From Immundisolibacter sp. (lineage in GTDB: Bacteria; Pseudomonadota; Gammaproteobacteria; Immundisolibacterales; Immundisolibacteraceae), in assembly GCF_041601295.1 (NCBI RefSeq), contig NZ_JBFIII010000047.1, forward strand, positions 1-23,181: 23,181 nucleotides of DNA, in the 5' to 3' direction. Positions 1 to 7,629 of the stretch are shown here, piece by piece (the stretch's first letter is position 1; each line of letters starts with the position of its first letter). Below the pieces are notes generated by a model. It saw nothing but the letters and a program-made list of their open reading frames with translations. It was not told the DNA's origin and did no database searches. Made by a program: the position numbers and the translations under genes.

Positions 1-1826
1 CACTGCTGTTCGACGGCGAACCGGCTCTGGAAGGTCAATTCGAGGTCACGCTTGCGACCGGCGAGAAAGTCGTTGTCACCACCGTGTATGCCCTTCTGAA
101 GGCACAGATCAACGCCAACCACACCCCCGAGCAAGTGCAGCAGCAATCGGGCGCGCACCCCAGCCTGACCCGCATGCTGGCCAAGAAAGTCGCCACCAAG
201 CGCACCTGCTCCTACATCGGCTTCAGTTCGGCCAAGACCTACCACGGTGATCTTGGCGAACGCGCGCTGATGCTGGCGATGGCCCTGTCCGGAAACTGGG
301 GCAAGCCGGGCACCGGCTGGAACACCTGGGCCATGCCGGCCGACCATATCGAACTGATGATGGTGATGGAAAAAACCGTCGCCGAGGGCGGCCTGGCCGC
401 CTTCGCGCAGATGGAACAGGCGCTCGCGACCAAGCTGCGGGCCGAAGACCCGGAAATCACCGAAGAACTGATCGGCGTGGCCCTGGCCAAGGAAATGACC
501 ACCGCCATGGGACTGGTGCCGCCGGCGATGTTCCTCTACAACCACTGCGGCTACAAAGAGGCCTACGACAACAAGGCCTGGCAGGATCCGACGCTGAAGA
601 AAACCTTCGGCGAGTATTTGAGTGAGGCGACCGAACAGGGCTGGTGGCAGCCGCACCATCTGCGTCCGGCACCGGGCAAGCATCCGCGGGTGATGATGAT
701 CACCTCCAGCAACCCGGTGCGGCGCAATCGCTCCGGCGCCCAGCTGTTGCCCAAGCACCTGTTCCCGAAGCTGAAGATGATGTTCGCCATCGAACCGCGC
801 ATGTCAGCCTCGGCGCTGTACTGCGACATCATCCTGCCGGCGGCCTGGTACTACGAAAAGATGGACATGACCGTGTCCATCACCGCCAATCCGCGCTTCG
901 CCTTCATCGAAAAAGCCGTCAACCCGCCCGGCGAGTGCGAGCCGGAATGGGAGATCTATGCAGCGATTCTGAAACGGGTTGGCGAAATTGCCGCCGCGCG
1001 TGGACTCGAAACCTACGGCGATCACTTCGGTCAGCGGCGTGTCTATGGCGACCTGTGGTCGCGCTACACCATGGACGGCAAAGTGGTCACCCAGGAACAG
1101 GCACTCACCGAGATGCTGGCCGTGGCGGAAGCCACCAGCATCCTGCCCAAGGGCACCACCTTGGAGAGTTTCCGCAAGGCCGGCATGCTGCAACAGGTGA
1201 GTTTTGGCACCGGCTTCATGAAACACCTGGTGGCCAACGACTATTCGCCCGACAAGCCGTTCTTCAGCCTGGCCTGGCATCGCGACAAAAAGATCACCTA
1301 CCCCACCTACTCGCGCCGTGCCCAGTTCTTTCTGGACCATCCCTGGTACATCGAAGCCGGCGAAGCACTGCCCGTGCACAAGGAGCCGCCCAAAATCGGC
1401 GGCGATCATCCCTTCGTCATCAGCGGTGGCCATCCGCGCCACAGTATTCATTCGCTGCACCTGAACGTGCCGGAGCTGATGCGCCTGCACCGTGCCCAGC
1501 CGGTCATGCACGTCAACGACAAGACCGCCGCCAGGCTCGGCATGAAAGACGGCGAACAGGTGCGCGTGTACAACGATTTCTCGGATTTCGAGATCATGTT
1601 GCGCACCTCCCCCACCGTGGCCCCGATGCAAGTGGTGGTGTACTTCTGGGAAAACCCTCAGTTCAAGGAGTGGAAAGTCTACGACCGCCTGCTGATCGGC
1701 CAGCCCAAGCCGCTACACCTGGCCGGCGGCTATGAACAACTGCGGTACTACCTGTTCAACGGCAGTCCCGGACCAAGCACCGACCGTGGCGTGCGGGTTT
1801 CGGTGGAAAAGATCAAGCCCGCGTAA
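1..1826 (+). CDS. Molybdopterin oxidoreductase alpha subunit (type II DMSO reductase family), 5'-truncated by window edge
   Basis: The frame is open from base 3 (607 residues to the TAA), so the true start lies upstream; the GTG at 84 is internal. What is present is the later part of the catalytic molybdopterin domain and the C-terminal dinucleotide-binding domain (about the last 135 residues). Family signs are the pattern of a 'GDLGERALMLAMALSGNWGKPGTG'-type core, a 'DIILPAAWYYEK' segment, a 'GECEPEWEIYAAI' segment like the GES(K)xxWEIF of ethylbenzene, selenate and chlorate dehydrogenases/reductases, and a terminal 'LAGGYEQL'. Such subunits oxidise or reduce a small substrate, usually in the periplasm as part of an alpha-beta-gamma complex. 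The Mo-ligand and Fe-S N-terminus is outside the window, so substrate cannot be assigned. No beta (ferredoxin-like) gene follows; the next gene is convergent. Confidence 0.85.
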   Translation, partial: LLFDGEPALEGQFEVTLATGEKVVVTTVYALLKAQINANHTPEQVQQQSGAHPSLTRMLAKKVATKRTCSYIGFSSAKTYHGDLGERALMLAMALSGNWGKPGTGWNTWAMPADHIELMMVMEKTVAEGGLAAFAQMEQALATKLRAEDPEITEELIGVALAKEMTTAMGLVPPAMFLYNHCGYKEAYDNKAWQDPTLKKTFGEYLSEATEQGWWQPHHLRPAPGKHPRVMMITSSNPVRRNRSGAQLLPKHLFPKLKMMFAIEPRMSASALYCDIILPAAWYYEKMDMTVSITANPRFAFIEKAVNPPGECEPEWEIYAAILKRVGEIAAARGLETYGDHFGQRRVYGDLWSRYTMDGKVVTQEQALTEMLAVAEATSILPKGTTLESFRKAGMLQQVSFGTGFMKHLVANDYSPDKPFFSLAWHRDKKITYPTYSRRAQFFLDHPWYIEAGEALPVHKEPPKIGGDHPFVISGGHPRHSIHSLHLNVPELMRLHRAQPVMHVNDKTAARLGMKDGEQVRVYNDFSDFEIMLRTSPTVAPMQVVVYFWENPQFKEWKVYDRLLIGQPKPLHLAGGYEQLRYYLFNGSPGPSTDRGVRVSVEKIKPA

Positions 1827-1836
1827 AGCCGTGATG

Positions 1837-1857
1837 GGCCGCGCCGCTGGCGGGGCC
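1837..1857. terminator. Possible hairpin between convergent genes
   Basis: Nine-base arms (GGCCGCGCC and GGCGGGGCC) with one mismatch and a three-base loop lie 10 nt after the molybdoenzyme stop and 14 nt before the convergent cytochrome stop. There is no T-tract on either side, so it could be a weak bidirectional terminator or simply GC-rich spacer. Confidence 0.3.
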
Positions 1858-1871
1858 GAATGCCAATCGGC

Positions 1872-2276
1872 TCAGTTATCGGGGGCGCCAGCGCGAACCC
1901 ACGCCTCAATAAGGCGCAATTCGTCGGTGGGCAGACCGCCGCGCCCGGTGTCGGCGTTGAAAGGCATCTGCGCGCCGTTACCGCCCACCGACAGGTGCGT
2001 ACCGCGCAGTTTGTGCACCAGGTAGCTGCCGTCAGGATTGCCCGGCTCCACGCGCGGCAGTTTCGCTTCGCTGCTCGGCACGCCCACAGTCGCCGCGTGG
2101 GCCTCGCCAGCTTCCAGGACCAGCCCGCCTTGGGCCGATTCATACAGATGGCAGGCCACGCACTGGCGGTCGAACACCGGCTGCACATCGCGGGCCAGGC
2201 TGGTGTCTCCAGCCCGCGTCGGGCCTATAACGAGCAAACCCAGCAACGCAGCCGACACCATCCGGCAGCGAACCAT
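1872..2276 (-). CDS. Small periplasmic monohaem cytochrome c
   Basis: 134 residues. A hydrophobic signal peptide (about residues 1-22, ending near 'TRA') is followed by a single haem motif CVACH (C39, C42, H43). M104, in 'GAQMPF', is a plausible distal iron ligand, and the sequence ends with a helix 'DELRLIEAWVRAGA' like that closing many class I cytochromes. The arrangement resembles the small Planctomycete-type/ c-type cytochromes fused or paired with dehydrogenases. Its ATG overlaps the TGA of the upstream flavoprotein gene by one base (TGATG), which implies translational coupling. I infer it takes electrons from that flavoprotein in the periplasm. Confidence 0.8.
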   Translation of the reverse strand: MVRCRMVSAALLGLLVIGPTRAGDTSLARDVQPVFDRQCVACHLYESAQGGLVLEAGEAHAATVGVPSSEAKLPRVEPGNPDGSYLVHKLRGTHLSVGGNGAQMPFNADTGRGGLPTDELRLIEAWVRAGAPDN

Positions 2277-4048
2277 CAGATCACCCGCGCCGGGGCCTTC
2301 GCTGCGGCGCTACCGGCAATTTGCCCGAACACGACTGCCGGGCCGATGGTGCCGCCACCGCCCCAGTAGGCGCCGCCAGTCGGGCTGGCGATGCAATTAC
2401 CGGCCCCATACAGGCCGCCGATCGGCGCACCCTCACTGCTTAGTACCTGCGCCTGCGCATCGACCAGCGGTCCGCCCTTACTGTCAATGGCGCCGGCCAC
2501 CAGCAGCGCGGCGAAGTACGGCCCCTGCGGCGCCAGCGGGTGCATGGTCGGATTCGGATAGTCGCTGGGTAGCACCGGCAGATTGCCGAAATAGTTCCAG
2601 GCGATGTCGGCCGCCGCCGCGCCACGCTGGAAATCGTCATCCACGCCGCGGCGGGCGAAATCATTGTATCGAGCCACGGTGGCCTGGATCTGCTTGGCAA
2701 ACCCCGGCGACAAACCCACCTGACCGATCGCCGGCGCGAGCTTTTCGAGCCGCGCCGCAATGGCAGTCGCTAGCGCCTCCCAACCAGCACCGGAAATGAC
2801 ATGGCCGGGCAGCGGCGCACCCGCCTGCTGCACGCCCATCACCCCGCCGCGGTGCTGCACGGTGCGCGTGTCCCAGATCATCAGTGTTATGCGCTGCGGG
2901 TAGTCGCCACTCACCGCATCCCAGGCGAAATGCGCCCGCGGCCGGCTGCCAGGGTGGTTTTTCTCATTCACATAGCGCTCGCCGGCCAGATTCACCGACA
3001 GGCTACTGTCACCAGGGATCACCCACACCCCGGTCGGCGCGTCGGAACTGGCTAGGGTTTCCTCGAGCAGCACTTCCATCCACCAGCCGTGTTGCAGATT
3101 GCCCAGGGCCGCCCCGGCACCGCCCGACAGGCGCAGAAAATCTCCCCGGTTGGTAGGCGCGGCGCAACCACCATAGACCGGGCCCAGCAGGTGGCAGGCG
3201 CGCAATTGGGGATCGTGTATGAAACCTCCGCTCGCAAACACCACACCCTGGCGGGCACCGATGCGCAGCCGTTTTCCACGGTGCTCACACACCACGCCAA
3301 CGACCCTGCCGGCGACGTCCTGCACCAGTTCCGCCACCGCATGACGGGTAAGGACCGGGATCGAGCGCTCAACTGCCGCCGCCTGCAGCAGCTCAATCAG
3401 GTCCACGCCCACCCCGCCGCCATTGCGGTAATAGAACCTGCCCTCGCGCTGCTGCTTGGGCCGGCACACGATGCCGCGGCCACGCGGGGCACGGTTCTCG
3501 GCTAGCTCCGCGTAGTTGTCCGGGAACGGCCGGTCGTCGTAGTCGATAAACGGCAAATAATCGACGATGCCAAGCTCGGTCAGGCGATCCACGGTCGGCG
3601 CCGCCTGGTCATAGAATGTCTCCAGCAGAACGTATTCACGCTCGCCGGCCCCGAAACGAGCGGCCTCTGGCCGGTAGCGATCCGGGTAACTCATGCGCAC
3701 GGCAAGGCGCAGGAAATCCTCACGCGGGTCGGCAATGCCTGCCGCACGCAGAAAGCGGTTATTCGGGATGTAATGCACGCCGCCGGAGCGGATTGTGGTA
3801 CCGCCGGCCACCGGGCCTTTCTCCAGCATCAGCACGTCCGCGCCGCTCTCTCGTGCAAACAGGGCCGCACTGAAGCCGGCCGCGCCGCTGCCCACCACCA
3901 GCACGTCTGCGTCGCGGTGCCAAGGCTCAGCAGCCGCCCGCGCGGCACCCGGGACGACCCCGACCCCAGCAGCGATCAGGCCGCCTCCAGCGCTTAAAAC
4001 GAAGCTTCGACGGACCGTGTCGACCGGTCGCTGCTTGTCCTGCGACAT
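2276..4048 (-). CDS. Tat-exported FAD-dependent dehydrogenase (fumarate reductase / ketosteroid dehydrogenase-like flavoprotein)
   Basis: 590 residues. The N-terminus has a twin-arginine signal (R13-R14 in 'TVRRSFVLSAGGG', hydrophobic stretch, 'AARAAA' cleavage region), so the folded flavoprotein should be exported. A Rossmann dinucleotide motif follows (VVGSGAAG, G53-G58) with the ribose-binding acid E76 in 'LEKG'. The middle and C-terminus fit the FAD_binding_2 family: 'GVVFASGGF', 'GAIDSKGGPLVDAQAQVL', and a final FAD loop 'GLYGAGN' with 'GGTIGPAVVFGQIAG'. Members oxidise C-C bonds (for example steroid delta1-dehydrogenation) or reduce fumarate-like acceptors; the substrate is not readable here. 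The ATG is preceded by GAAGGAG at 6 nt. It forms an operon with the downstream cytochrome gene. Confidence 0.85.
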   Translation of the reverse strand: MSQDKQRPVDTVRRSFVLSAGGGLIAAGVGVVPGAARAAAEPWHRDADVLVVGSGAAGFSAALFARESGADVLMLEKGPVAGGTTIRSGGVHYIPNNRFLRAAGIADPREDFLRLAVRMSYPDRYRPEAARFGAGEREYVLLETFYDQAAPTVDRLTELGIVDYLPFIDYDDRPFPDNYAELAENRAPRGRGIVCRPKQQREGRFYYRNGGGVGVDLIELLQAAAVERSIPVLTRHAVAELVQDVAGRVVGVVCEHRGKRLRIGARQGVVFASGGFIHDPQLRACHLLGPVYGGCAAPTNRGDFLRLSGGAGAALGNLQHGWWMEVLLEETLASSDAPTGVWVIPGDSSLSVNLAGERYVNEKNHPGSRPRAHFAWDAVSGDYPQRITLMIWDTRTVQHRGGVMGVQQAGAPLPGHVISGAGWEALATAIAARLEKLAPAIGQVGLSPGFAKQIQATVARYNDFARRGVDDDFQRGAAAADIAWNYFGNLPVLPSDYPNPTMHPLAPQGPYFAALLVAGAIDSKGGPLVDAQAQVLSSEGAPIGGLYGAGNCIASPTGGAYWGGGGTIGPAVVFGQIAGSAAAKAPARVI

Positions 4049-4219
4049 AGTTGCTCCTTCGTCTCGACGCTGCTTTCCGGAAAGGAACCTCTGCTCAAGG
4101 CGGCGGTCCCGGCACTGTGCAGACGCATTTCCAAAAACGATCGAGTAAAGCCGTTGATCTCGCTGCCCGCCAGGGAACCGTATTGTCCGCAGGCAGGCGC
4201 TTTCTTGTCAGGTGCCCGG

Positions 4220-4236
4220 CGGCGAAAAAAACGCCG
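4220..4236. repeat. Small hairpin with an A7 (T7) loop in the spacer between hsdM relic and flavoprotein gene
   Basis: CGGCG-AAAAAAA-CGCCG forms a perfect 5-bp stem with a homopolymer loop. It lies in the 261-bp stretch 4049-4309, which holds no recognisable gene. That stretch should contain the promoter of the leftward flavoprotein-cytochrome operon, but I see no convincing -35/-10 pair. The T-run sits in the loop rather than after the stem, so this is not a standard terminator. Confidence 0.3.
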
Positions 4237-4309
4237 TTACAGACAACCATACTGTAGTCTCGGCCGCGTGGCGTAGGCACCCGTGCCAGCAGCAAGGTCG
4301 GCTGTGGAA

Positions 4310-5121
4310 TCAACCCGTCGCCGCGTCGTATCTCCCGACGTCGCCGGCAATCAGGCGGAACTGTTCCAGCGCCGCCTCCAGGTCGTCAACGATCTCCTGC
4401 GCGATCACGTCCGGCGGCAGCAGCTTGTCGCGGTCGGCCAGCGTCTCGTCACGCAGCCAGAAGATGTCCAGGCTGGCCTTGTCGCGCGCGATCAGCTCCT
4501 CGTACCCGTACATGCGCCGGCGCCCATCGGGCTTGTCCGCGCTCCAGGTCGGCGTGCGCACATGCCGGTTGGCAGGGCTGTAACAAGCCATGAATTCATC
4601 CAGGTCTTCGCGCTTCAAGGGGTCGGTCTTGAGCATGAAGTGGATGTTGGTGCGCAGGGTCGTAAATCCAGAGCTTCTTGGTCCACGGCGTCTCGGAGGC
4701 AGGTTTCTTGTCGAAGAACAGCGCGTTGTCGGGCACGACCACAGCGGCGCGGCCGTTCTGCCTGAGGATGGTTTTGACGTGCTGGATAAAGTTGAGCTGT
4801 TTGTTCGAGGTGGTGGTCCAGAAATCCGCGCGCTCGACGCTGTCGCGCTCCTTGCTGACCTTGCCTCTGACGTGCATGGATGCACTAATGTCGCGGGAGC
4901 CATGGATGGCGGGAGCGACGACGCCCACGATGGTGGTGCTGCTCTTCTTGCCGAAGGGCGGATTGGTGAGCACCAGATCGAAGCGGTCACCGGGGTCGGC
5001 AGCCAGCGCGTCTTTAACTTCAATGGGCTCGTAGTCCTGTCTGCCGATGCCGTGCAGCAGCAGCATGTTCATGGCGCACCGCCGCGCCGTGGCCTGCACC
5101 AGCTCCCAGCCCTTGAAGCTT
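4310..5121 (-). pseudogene. hsdM: hsdM relic: type I restriction-modification DNA adenine methylase, distal part
   Basis: The minus strand encodes clear HsdM sequence in two frames. It begins near 5117 with 'FKGWELVQATARRCAMN', includes the adenine-methylase motif IV NPPF (about 4953-4964) and 'TSNKQLNF', and reads to 'KKLWIYD'. One extra C in the run at 4657-4659 then shifts the frame; the sequence resumes as 'LRTNIHFMLKTDPLKREDL' and reaches the C-terminal 'ARDKASLDIFWLRDETLAD' and 'DLEAALEQF', stopping at 4310. The S-adenosylmethionine-binding motif I region and everything N-terminal are absent. There also appear to be an in-frame 57-bp insertion (4866-4922) and an internal deletion of a few dozen codons at about 4713-4727. 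The gene cannot make a working methylase. No hsdS follows. Confidence 0.85.
4866..4922. repeat. 57-bp repeat-bearing insertion inside the hsdM relic
   Basis: The methylase sequence flanking this stretch ('TTIVG' before, 'GKVSKERD' after) would join naturally without it; the intervening 19 codons do not look like HsdM. The segment contains two copies of GCGGGAGC (4893-4900, 4909-4916), two copies of CATGGATG (4875-4882, 4901-4908) and the inverted pair GTGCAT/ATGCAC (4872-4885). The boundary call relies on my memory of the family consensus, so it is tentative. Confidence 0.4.
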
Positions 5122-5328
5122 GCCTCTGGCCTCGATCACGCCGGCGGCTCTCCCATCTACATGGAGCAGGTAGTCGGCGAAGCCGTGGCCCGCCAGCGGG
5201 AACTCGCGAATCGCCACGCCGCGCGCGGCATGCAGGTTCACCGCCGACACGTCTTGCACAGTCCAGCCGGCCACCTGCAGCAGGCGATCGATCTCGGTGC
5301 GGGCGGTTTGTTCGGGAGCTTGCGACAT
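5122..5328 (-). pseudogene. hsdR: hsdR relic: N-terminal fragment of type I restriction endonuclease subunit
   Basis: From an ATG at 5328 about 67 codons match the HsdR N-terminus: 'TEIDRLLQVAGWTVQD', then 'RGVAIREFPLAGHGFADYLL' and 'GRAAGVIEA'. That segment opens the PD-(D/E)XK nuclease domain (D52, E66). HsdR similarity stops exactly where the catalytic lysine of the E-x-K motif is expected; codon 68 is Arg and the sequence then passes into hsdM in another frame. The rest of the nuclease and the whole helicase motor (normally around 800 or more residues) are missing. This is consistent with one large deletion joining an hsdR 5' end to a downstream hsdM, within an operon of order R-M. Confidence 0.8.
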
Positions 5329-5415
5329 TGGGATTAAGTACGCAGAGGAGCTGGCGAGCCAATCGTAGCCGACGCGCGGCGCTGGCGCTGGAAAAGCTGC
5401 CAGTTGGCCATCGCG

Positions 5416-6921
5416 CTAGGCCAGAAACAGCCGATAGGCGGCGCTATCGGTCTCCTCGACATGCTCCAGGCCGCTTTGCGCCAGATGGGCGCGAAACCGT
5501 GCCCGCTCCGCGACCGGCACTTGCAGGCCGACCAGCGCCCGTCCGTCGGCCGCGCCATGGTTACGGTAATGAAACAGGCTGATATTCCAGTGGGCGCCCA
5601 GGCGACCGAGGAAGTGGGCGAGCGCGCCGGGTCGCTCGTCGAACGTAAACCGGTACAAAAGTTCGTCCGCCAGCTTGCCGTGTCCGCCGACCATGTGCCG
5701 CAGATGCAGCTTGGCGCTTTCGTTTTCGGTCAGATCGACCACCGCGTAACCGTGCTGGCGCAACTGCCCGTACAGTGCCTGACGCTGATTGCCGGCGGTC
5801 TGCACGCCCACGTAGACGTTCGCGGCTTCGGCGCTGGCATAACGGTAGTTGAACTCAGTGATCTGGCGGGCACCGATGGCCTCGCAAAAATGCACAAAGC
5901 TGCCCGGCCGTTCGGGGATGGTGGCAGCGAAGATCGCCTCGCGCCGCTCGCCGATCTCGGCCCACTCGGCCACGTAACGCAGACTGTCGAAATTCATATT
6001 GGCGCCGGAACACACCGCCACCAGCGTGCGGCCCTGGCAGCGCTCGCGCGCCACGTAGCGCTTGAGACCGGCCAATGCCAATGCGCCGGCTGGCTCGACG
6101 ATAGCGCGTGTGTCCTCGAAGGTGTCCTTGATGGCGGCACAGATTTCGTCGTGATTGACCAGCAGCATCTCGTCCACGTACTGGCGGACCAGACGAAACG
6201 GCTCCCGGCCTACCTGGCGCACCGCCGTGCCGTCGGCAAACAGCCCAACGCTGCGCAGGCTGACCCGGCGGCCCCTGGCAAGCGAGCGCGCCATGGCGTC
6301 GGCATCATCGGCCTCGACGCCCACGATGCGGATTTCCGGGCGCAGGCGCTTGACGTAAGCAGCGATCCCGCCGATCAGTCCACCGCCGCCAACCGGCACA
6401 AAGACGGCGTCCAGCGGCCCCTGGCGCTGACGCAGCAACTCGGCGCCAATGGTGCCCTGTCCGGCGATCACCAGTGGATCGTCGTAGGGATGCACAAAGC
6501 TCAGTCCCCGTGCGCTGGCCAGCGTCAGCGCGTGCTGGTAGGCGTCGGTGTAGTCCTCGCCGTGCAGCAGGGTTTCCGCGCCCAGGCGCTCAACGGCGTC
6601 GACCTTGATTTGCTGCGTGGTAACCGGCATTACGATCAAGGCGTGGCTGCCCAGCCGATGCGCTGCCAGTGCCACGCCCTGCGCGTGGTTGCCGGCCGAG
6701 GCGGTGATCACACCCGCTTTCAATGCCTGCCGCGGCAGGTGCGACATCTTGTTGTAGGCGCCGCGCAGCTTGAACGAAAACACCGGCTGCAAATCCTCGC
6801 GCTTGAGCAGCACGCGGTTTTTCAGGCGCAGCGACAGGCTCTCGGCCAGGTCCAGCGGCGATTCGATGGCCACATCGTAGACGCGGGCATTCAGGGTCAG
6901 CACCAGGTAATCGCGGCTCAC
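5416..6921 (-). CDS. ilvA: Biosynthetic threonine ammonia-lyase (threonine deaminase)
   Basis: PLP enzyme converting L-threonine to 2-oxobutanoate and ammonia, the committed step of isoleucine synthesis in the cytosol. 501 residues from a GTG at 6921, chosen because it is preceded by GAAAGGAACC and places 'LTLNARVYDVA' at the usual N-terminus (E. coli IlvA is 514). The Schiff-base lysine is K51 in 'SFKLRGAY'; the phosphate-binding glycine loop is 'PVGGGGLIGGI' (residues 177-186). The C-terminus has two ACT-like regulatory repeats ('IPERPGSFVHFCEAIG' and 'FDERPGALAHFLGRLG'), expected to mediate isoleucine/valine control. It follows the DUF2062 gene by 25 nt and is probably co-transcribed with it. 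Confidence 0.95.
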   Translation of the reverse strand: MSRDYLVLTLNARVYDVAIESPLDLAESLSLRLKNRVLLKREDLQPVFSFKLRGAYNKMSHLPRQALKAGVITASAGNHAQGVALAAHRLGSHALIVMPVTTQQIKVDAVERLGAETLLHGEDYTDAYQHALTLASARGLSFVHPYDDPLVIAGQGTIGAELLRQRQGPLDAVFVPVGGGGLIGGIAAYVKRLRPEIRIVGVEADDADAMARSLARGRRVSLRSVGLFADGTAVRQVGREPFRLVRQYVDEMLLVNHDEICAAIKDTFEDTRAIVEPAGALALAGLKRYVARERCQGRTLVAVCSGANMNFDSLRYVAEWAEIGERREAIFAATIPERPGSFVHFCEAIGARQITEFNYRYASAEAANVYVGVQTAGNQRQALYGQLRQHGYAVVDLTENESAKLHLRHMVGGHGKLADELLYRFTFDERPGALAHFLGRLGAHWNISLFHYRNHGAADGRALVGLQVPVAERARFRAHLAQSGLEHVEETDSAAYRLFLA

Positions 6922-6946
6922 GGCGGTTCCTTTCGAGGCAGCGGCA

Positions 6947-7510
6947 TCAGGTCCGAGGGACCGCACGGCGCTCGCGTCGGCGGGTTCGCCGCTTCCACAC
7001 TCGCTGGGTACGCAGGCGCAGCACCCAACTGGCCAGAGCATGGGTCAGCAGGCCGCAGGTAGTGGCCAGTACCAACAAGCCCACAGTCGCCGGCTTGCCA
7101 ATCCGGCTCCACCAACCTTTAGGCACCGGCGCCTCGAATGCCTGGTTCAGGTCCTGGTGCAGCGCATCCAGTTCTCCGGGCAGCGGGGGACGCTCGTCAG
7201 TCAGATAGTGGCCGATACGGTAGGCGGCGTAGTAAATCGGCGGAAAAGTGATCGGATTGCTCACCAGCGTGCTCACTGCCGCCACCGGCACGTTGGCGCG
7301 CATCACGACGGCCGCGACCGCCGCGGCAGGAATCTGCGCCAATGGCAGCAGCAGCCCAAAAAACACGCCGATCCCGACGCCCAGCGAAATCCCGCGCCGA
7401 CTCATGTGCCACAGACTCGGATGATGCAGGGCCGGCCCCATCCAGCGCAGCCACCGCCGGTGGCGCAGGTTGGCGGCTTCGTGCAAGAGGCGTCGCAAGC
7501 GGTTCGTCAC
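6947..7510 (-). CDS. DUF2062 domain inner-membrane protein
   Basis: 187 residues from a GTG start at 7510 with a GAGGTGG ribosome-binding site. A basic N-terminus (residues 1-40) precedes 'SRRGISLGVGIGVFFGLLLPLAQIP', a hydrophobic stretch with two likely membrane passes (about 43-90). Within it, 'RANVPVAAVSTLVSNPITFPPIYYAAYRIG' is the family hallmark. A third hydrophobic helix lies around 140-165, followed by a very basic tail. Function of the family is unknown. It sits immediately upstream of ilvA on the same strand. Confidence 0.85.
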   Translation of the reverse strand: MTNRLRRLLHEAANLRHRRWLRWMGPALHHPSLWHMSRRGISLGVGIGVFFGLLLPLAQIPAAAVAAVVMRANVPVAAVSTLVSNPITFPPIYYAAYRIGHYLTDERPPLPGELDALHQDLNQAFEAPVPKGWWSRIGKPATVGLLVLATTCGLLTHALASWVLRLRTQRVWKRRTRRRERRAVPRT

Positions 7511-7629
7511 GCGGCCACCTCAGCTGGCGTGGTTGCAGCAAATTCTTTCAACGGGCCCGCAGCGTGGTGCAGGCCGTCGGACAGGCAGGGTATTGCACGG
7601 TATCGGCAGCAATGAGTCCTTTCTGCAGA

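Noticed and set aside
804..1631. Long open frames opposite the molybdoenzyme gene (and similar antisense frames over ilvA, the oxoprolinase and typA).
   Set aside because: They are complementary-strand shadows of high-GC genes and show no family motifs; the sense frames have full, recognisable domains.
4095..4313. 72-codon minus-strand frame with a TTG start overlapping the hsdM relic stop, considered as an hsdS start.
   Set aside because: No target-recognition-domain or HsdS conserved-region similarity, and the composition looks non-coding.
6922..7041. Upstream in-frame extension of ilvA by 40 codons.
   Set aside because: It would overlap the end of the DUF2062 gene, shows no IlvA similarity, and the GTG at 6921 has a good ribosome-binding site.
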